DNA of 18,252 nucleotides from Methylovorus sp035565335 (GTDB lineage Bacteria > Pseudomonadota > Gammaproteobacteria > Burkholderiales > Methylophilaceae). The stretch covers positions 1 through 18,252 of the forward strand of contig DATMSO010000003.1 of the NCBI GenBank assembly GCA_035565335.1, read 5' to 3'. The position numbers and the translations under genes are program-made. The notes under the pieces are model-generated. The model was not told the DNA's origin. It ran no database searches and saw only the letters and a list, made by a program, of their open reading frames with translations. Shown piece by piece: positions 14,632 through 18,252 of this stretch. Positions within the stretch are counted from its first letter, which is position 1. Each line of letters opens with the position of its first letter.

Positions 14632-16335
14632 CTAAAACAGGAAATAGCGCTGCGCCATGGGCAGCACGGTGGCGGGCTCACATACCAGCAGCATGCCATC
14701 GGCGCGCACGGCATAGGTTTCCGTATCCACATCAATATTGGGCATCCAGCCATTGTGAATCATGTCTTTTTTCTTCACATCGCGCGTGCCACGCACAGCC
14801 ACCAGCGGTTTCTGCAAGCCTAGGGCCGCCAGTTGCGGATTATGCAACGCGGCTTGCGAAACGAAGGTCACCGAGGTTTTCAGCCCGCCGCCATAGGCAC
14901 CAAACATGGGGCGGTAATGTACTGGTTGCGGGGTGGGAATCGAGGCATTGGGGTCGCCCATGGCCGCTGCGGCTATCATGCCGCCTTTGAGGATAGTCGA
15001 TGGCTTGACGCCGAAAAATGCCGGACGCCATAGCACCAGGTCCGCCAGCTTACCGACTTCAATCGAGCCAACTTCATGAGCAACGCCATGCGTCAGCGCC
15101 GGGTTGATGGTGTATTTGGCGATATAGCGCTTCACGCGGAAATTATCATTGCGCGCGGTATCTTCGGCGAGGGCGCCACGCTGCACTTTCATTTTGTGCG
15201 CAGTCTGCCAGGTGCGGATGATGACTTCGCCCACGCGGCCCATGGCCTGTGAATCCGATGACATCATGGAAAAGGCACCGAGATCATGCAGGATATCCTC
15301 TGCGGCAATCGTTTCGCGGCGTATGCGGCTTTCGGCAAAAGCAATATCTTCGGCAATGGCGGGATCCAGATGGTGGCACACCATCAGCATGTCCAGATGC
15401 TCATCGATGGTATTGACGGTATAAGGCCGCGTCGGATTGGTCGAGGAAGGCAGCACATTGGCGAAGCCCGCGGCCTTGATAATGTCCGGCGCATGGCCGC
15501 CGCCAGCACCTTCGGTATGGAAAGTGTGGATGGTGCGGTCCTTGAAGGCGGCAATCGTGGTTTCCACAAAGCCGGATTCATTCAAAGTATCGGAGTGGAT
15601 CGCCACCTGCACATCCATGTCCTCCGCCACGCTCAGGCAATTATCAATGGCGGCAGGCGTGGTGCCCCAGTCTTCATGCAGCTTGAGACCAATGGCGCCC
15701 GCCTCCACCTGCTCCACCAGCGGCTGTGGCACGCTAACATTGCCCTTGCCCAGGAAACCCAGGTTCATGGGGAAAGCATCCGCCGCCTGCAGCATGCGGT
15801 GTATATGCCACGGCCCTGGGGTGCAAGTGGTAGCAAAGGTGCCTGTCGCCGGGCCGGTGCCGCCGCCTATCATGGTGGTGACGCCCGACATCAGCGCTTC
15901 TTCGATCTGCTGCGGGCAAATAAAATGAATATGGGTATCGATACCACCAGCAGTGACGATCATGCCTTCACCGGCAATGACTTCAGTGGCAGCGCCTATG
16001 GCAATAGTGACGCCGGGCTGGATATCCGGATTACCGGCCTTGCCGATGGCGGCAATGCGACCCGACTTGATGGCAATATCGGCCTTGATGATGCCGGTGT
16101 AATCCACAATCAGCGCATTGGTGATGACGGTATCTGCCACCTCGGCCGCAACACGCTGCCCCTGGCCCATACCATCGCGTATCACCTTGCCGCCGCCGAA
16201 TTTCACCTCTTCGCCGTAGAGCGTGTAGTCCTTTTCCACCTCAATCCAGAGGTCGGTATCTGCCAGTCGCAAGCGGTCGCCCACGGTAGGGCCAAACATT
16301 TCGGCATAGGCCTGCCGCGTAATCTTGACGCTCAT
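14632..16335 (-). CDS. ureC: Urease alpha subunit (catalytic)
   Basis: UreC hydrolyses urea to ammonia and carbamate in the cytoplasm using a dinickel centre. The 567-residue product equals the Klebsiella length, and every active-site residue is present at +1 relative to that enzyme: H135 and H137 (THIHFICP), carbamylated K218 (GLKLHEDWG), H220, H247 (HSDTLNESGF), H273 (HTFHTEGAGG), flap C320-H321 and D361 (MMSSDSQAMG). The enzyme is therefore expected to be active. The start ATG overlaps the ureB stop as ATGA. A 47-base gap with a tandem repeat precedes ureE. Confidence 0.99.
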   Translation of the reverse strand: MSVKITRQAYAEMFGPTVGDRLRLADTDLWIEVEKDYTLYGEEVKFGGGKVIRDGMGQGQRVAAEVADTVITNALIVDYTGIIKADIAIKSGRIAAIGKAGNPDIQPGVTIAIGAATEVIAGEGMIVTAGGIDTHIHFICPQQIEEALMSGVTTMIGGGTGPATGTFATTCTPGPWHIHRMLQAADAFPMNLGFLGKGNVSVPQPLVEQVEAGAIGLKLHEDWGTTPAAIDNCLSVAEDMDVQVAIHSDTLNESGFVETTIAAFKDRTIHTFHTEGAGGGHAPDIIKAAGFANVLPSSTNPTRPYTVNTIDEHLDMLMVCHHLDPAIAEDIAFAESRIRRETIAAEDILHDLGAFSMMSSDSQAMGRVGEVIIRTWQTAHKMKVQRGALAEDTARNDNFRVKRYIAKYTINPALTHGVAHEVGSIEVGKLADLVLWRPAFFGVKPSTILKGGMIAAAAMGDPNASIPTPQPVHYRPMFGAYGGGLKTSVTFVSQAALHNPQLAALGLQKPLVAVRGTRDVKKKDMIHNGWMPNIDVDTETYAVRADGMLLVCEPATVLPMAQRYFLF

Positions 16336-16640
16336 TTCAGTGCTCCCATGATCTTGCCGGCAAATCCGTACACCTGGCGGTCGCCAGCCAGTGCCACCAG
16401 TTGCACAGTGCGTGTCTGCCCCGGCTCAAAGCGCACCGCGGTGCCCGCAGCGATATCGAGCCGGAAGCCATAGGCGGCCTGACGGTCAAAGCGCAAGGCT
16501 TCGTTGGTTTCGTAAAAATGGTAATGCGAGCCCACCTGTATGGGCCGGTCGCCGGTGTTGGCCACATCCAGCACCACCGTGGCCCGGTCCTCATTCAGGA
16601 TTATCTCGCCTGCTTGTACCTGCATTTCACCAGGAATCAT
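16332..16640 (-). CDS. ureB: Urease beta subunit
   Basis: UreB is the small structural subunit that packs against UreA and UreC in the urease trimer. The 102-residue product begins MIPGEM, the usual UreB start, and contains VANTGDRPIQVGSHYHF, a family signature. The gene overlaps ureC by four bases (ATGA), which points to coupled translation. It follows ureA by 35 bases. The Shine-Dalgarno is weak (GAGAG). Confidence 0.98.
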   Translation of the reverse strand: MIPGEMQVQAGEIILNEDRATVVLDVANTGDRPIQVGSHYHFYETNEALRFDRQAAYGFRLDIAAGTAVRFEPGQTRTVQLVALAGDRQVYGFAGKIMGALK

Positions 16641-16675
16641 GACGCTCTCTCTTCGTGAGTGATCGTGGCAGACGA

Positions 16676-16978
16676 TCAGGGAATGGGATGATGAACGGTC
16701 ACCAGCTTGGTGCCATCCGGAAAGGTCGCTTCGATCTGAATCTCAGGAATCATCTCGGGCACGCCTTCCATGACATCGTCACGTGTCAGCAACGTGGCGC
16801 CAAAACCCATCAGCTCAGCCACGGTCTTGCCATCACGCGCGCCTTCCATGATGGCGGCTGAAATAAACGCCACCGATTCCGGGTAATTCAGCTTGAGTCC
16901 GCGCGCCTTACGACGCTCGGCCAGCAGCGCCGCCGTAAAAATCAGCAATTTGTCTTTTTCTCTTGGACTTAATTCCAT
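16676..16978 (-). CDS. ureA: Urease gamma subunit
   Basis: UreA is the smallest urease structural subunit. The family has 100 residues and starts MELSPREKDKLL, and this gene gives exactly that from ATG 16976-16978. The frame is open 12 codons upstream (to 17014), but that extension is not expected in the family. A GAGG lies about nine bases before the chosen start. Motifs present include NYPESVAFIS, EGARDGKTVAELM and PDGTKLVTVHHPI. It is separated from ureD by about 140 bases containing a hairpin, an unusual gap for this operon. Confidence 0.97.
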   Translation of the reverse strand: MELSPREKDKLLIFTAALLAERRKARGLKLNYPESVAFISAAIMEGARDGKTVAELMGFGATLLTRDDVMEGVPEMIPEIQIEATFPDGTKLVTVHHPIP

Positions 16979-17022
16979 CCTGCGCCTCGTTTCATTCTCT
17001 TGGCATGTCGCCAACTCATCAT

Positions 17023-17045
17023 TGATAGAACGCTTTTTTCTATCA
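17023..17045 (-). promoter_or_regulatory. Hairpin between ureD and ureA
   Basis: TGATAGAA (17023-17030) and TTCTATCA (17038-17045) are perfectly complementary around a seven-base loop, 45-67 bases before the ureA start. No T run follows on the minus strand. The ureD-ureA gap (16979-17121) is the largest in the operon and may hold an RNA-processing site or an internal promoter. I could not identify a convincing promoter. Confidence 0.35.
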
Positions 17046-17121
17046 TTTCATATCTGCTTTTGCCCTGCCATGCAGACGCGTTAATTTACGATGGATTTGC
17101 CATAAGCTTCCGGCAAGCGCA

Positions 17122-17991
17122 TCAGGTATTCCAGATACGTGGCCGCTGAGCCTCGCGTGCCGCGTACCAGGGGCGCAAGTGCTGCCATAAGGCCTCAAAA
17201 TAGCCGCGGGCTTCCGGGGCGGAGTCGCCCACATAGCGCGCCACCACAATCTCCGGCAATGCGGTCACCCCTACCCGCGCCGCTGACGTCACCGTCAGCG
17301 CCTGGCAATCCGCCAGAATATCTTTGGGCAAACTACCCGCTGCCACGACAAAACTGCCATGCACCAGCGCATGGTTAAGGCCAGCAGGCGAGGCCATGAC
17401 CAAGGCATCCGGGTGCCAGTGCCCGCGCTCCAGCCAGATAAGGCGGCCATCACGACGTATGCTGAAACGCTGCCGCACCGTGCCATGCTGCCATTGCTCG
17501 CCACGCGCCTGGCGGCCAAAGCACTGGATATCCCAGCCGGCAAACACTGCCTGACCGCTAAGGTGAATATCGGCCTCGAAGCGCACATCAGCGCCATCAA
17601 ACAATATATTTTCCTGCGGCAGCCACTCCAGTTGCGCCTGGTCAGCCAGATGAAACGCCAGCGCCTGACTGGCGCTGCGGCCGCCGGATTTGTACCACTT
17701 GCCCGCGCCCGGCGTCGTCAGCAGAGCCTTGGCTTGTTCGCCCAGCGTGGCCTGCAAGGTCAGCTGGTCACCCCCGGCCACACCTCCCGGCGGATGCACG
17801 ATGATGCCGTGGCAGAGATCAGGGCCTTCCGGATGCAGACTTTTCTGTATCACCAGCGGCCCCTGATGGGATCGACGAACCAGGGTGCTGCGCTGGTGGC
17901 TGACGGCAAACGTGAGCTCCAGCCGGGCTTGCCAGCCTGCGGCGTATGCGCCGGACAAGGCGGTCAGCGCCTCATGGGAAATCTGATTCAT
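17122..17991 (-). CDS. ureD: Urease accessory protein UreD
   Basis: UreD (UreH) binds apo-urease directly and forms a channel for nickel passing from UreG. The 289-residue product has the typical motifs HPPGGVAGGDQL (about 66-77), LLTTPGAGKWYKS, QEN.LFDGA and GWDIQCFGRQA. The start is fixed at ATG 17989-17991 because an in-frame TGA lies three codons upstream. The Shine-Dalgarno is weak. It is the first gene of the urease operon in the window and lies upstream of ureA, the common order. Confidence 0.97.
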   Translation of the reverse strand: MNQISHEALTALSGAYAAGWQARLELTFAVSHQRSTLVRRSHQGPLVIQKSLHPEGPDLCHGIIVHPPGGVAGGDQLTLQATLGEQAKALLTTPGAGKWYKSGGRSASQALAFHLADQAQLEWLPQENILFDGADVRFEADIHLSGQAVFAGWDIQCFGRQARGEQWQHGTVRQRFSIRRDGRLIWLERGHWHPDALVMASPAGLNHALVHGSFVVAAGSLPKDILADCQALTVTSAARVGVTALPEIVVARYVGDSAPEARGYFEALWQHLRPWYAAREAQRPRIWNT

Positions 17992-18030
17992 ACCGCATCA
18001 TGACACAAAAAAATAGAAAAACGGACGGCA

Positions 18031-18070
18031 AAAAGGGCCGCCTGGCAGTCTGAAAGGGCCTGCCAGGCGG
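18031..18070 (-). terminator. Terminator-like hairpin between the ABC ATPase gene and ureD
   Basis: CCGCCTGGCAG (18038-18048) and CTGCCAGGCGG (18060-18070) form a perfect 11-pair stem with an 11-base loop. On the minus strand it is followed by CCCTTTTTGCC, and a second T run lies further on. It begins 17 bases after the transporter gene stop. It looks like an intrinsic terminator that would separate, or only partly connect, the transporter and urease transcripts. Confidence 0.65.
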
Positions 18071-18087
18071 GGGATACTCCCGGTCGC

Positions 18088-18252
18088 TCACACCGAGAGG
18101 TAACTCTTGATCTTGGCCGCATCCACTTCTTCACGCTTGTTTTCGTGGATGAATTTACCCTTGTCGATCACGATGATGCGATCGGCAATTTCCATGGTAA
18201 AGCTGAGCACCTGCTCGGACACGATGATGGTGATCTCGCGCATTTTGCGGAT
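18088..18252 (-). CDS. ABC transporter ATP-binding protein, C-terminal end (LivF/UrtE/FmdF class)
   Basis: The last 54 residues of a gene entering from the right edge read as the end of an ABC ATPase. They show ITIIVSEQVLSFTMEIADRI, where SEQ occupies the usual VEQ H-loop-adjacent position of LivF-type subunits. VIDKGKFIHE follows, and the protein ends in IKSYLSV. The branched-chain amino acid/urea/amide transporter family fits best. Position directly before the urease operon favours urea (UrtE) or a short-chain amide (FmdF), so I leave the symbol blank. Walker A, Walker B and the signature motif lie outside the window. Confidence 0.8.
   Translation of the reverse strand: MRKMREITIIVSEQVLSFTMEIADRIIVIDKGKFIHENKREEVDAAKIKSYLSV

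Noticed and set aside
15286..16473. Long plus-strand open frame (395 codons) opposite ureC and ureB
   Set aside because: It mirrors a fully conserved urease gene and shows no recognisable domain. GC-rich third positions commonly leave the opposite strand open.
16979..17014. Twelve-codon N-terminal extension of ureA
   Set aside because: UreA is 100 residues and begins MELSPREK in the family. The extension has no conserved sequence, so the downstream ATG is preferred.

Overview
The window looks like chromosomal DNA of a betaproteobacterium. The protein style, the thrS-infC-rpmI-rplT block and the urease operon beside a Liv/Urt-type ABC transporter would fit a methylotroph of the Methylophilaceae, but no single marker proves the family. 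Nearly all genes lie on the minus strand, so each block reads from high to low coordinates. I see no insertion sequence, integrase, tRNA, rRNA or CRISPR array.

Region 1 (1-2919, minus) is the translation block thrS > infC > rpmI > rplT, with rplT cut by the window edge. infC appears to start at a rare AUA codon. Two hairpins lie between infC and rpmI, where L20 autoregulation acts in better-known bacteria.

Region 2 (3160-4851) is a small housekeeping patch. A compact AlkA-type DNA glycosylase is coupled to an 86-residue protein of unknown function. A small two-helix membrane protein follows (plus strand). A DUF2789-type protein (minus strand) converges on it, and a perfect 13-bp-stem bidirectional terminator separates the two.

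Region 3 (4931-11794, minus) is a signalling block. A 1151-residue protein fuses an NCS1-like (purine/cytosine/allantoin permease type) transporter, a nine-cysteine module, two more membrane helices, a histidine kinase and a receiver. It overlaps by 17 bases a response regulator with a LuxR-type DNA-binding domain. After a 122-base gap comes a Ser/Thr kinase-HDOD-GAF fusion.

Region 4 (12104-17991, minus) is a complete nickel-urease operon, ureD-ureA-ureB-ureC-ureE-ureF-ureG-ureJ. It holds the structural subunits, all four accessory proteins and a HupE/UreJ nickel permease. Upstream (18088-18252) is the C-terminal end of an ABC transporter ATPase of the branched-chain amino acid/urea/amide class, separated from ureD by a strong hairpin.

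A reasonable reading is that the window carries import of urea or an amide, its hydrolysis to ammonia, and just downstream a transporter-shaped sensor system that may detect a nitrogenous ring compound or its breakdown product. The metabolic genes are secure. The link between sensor and urease is inferred from position only. The permease-kinase fusion with its cysteine module is the best candidate for an under-described system here.
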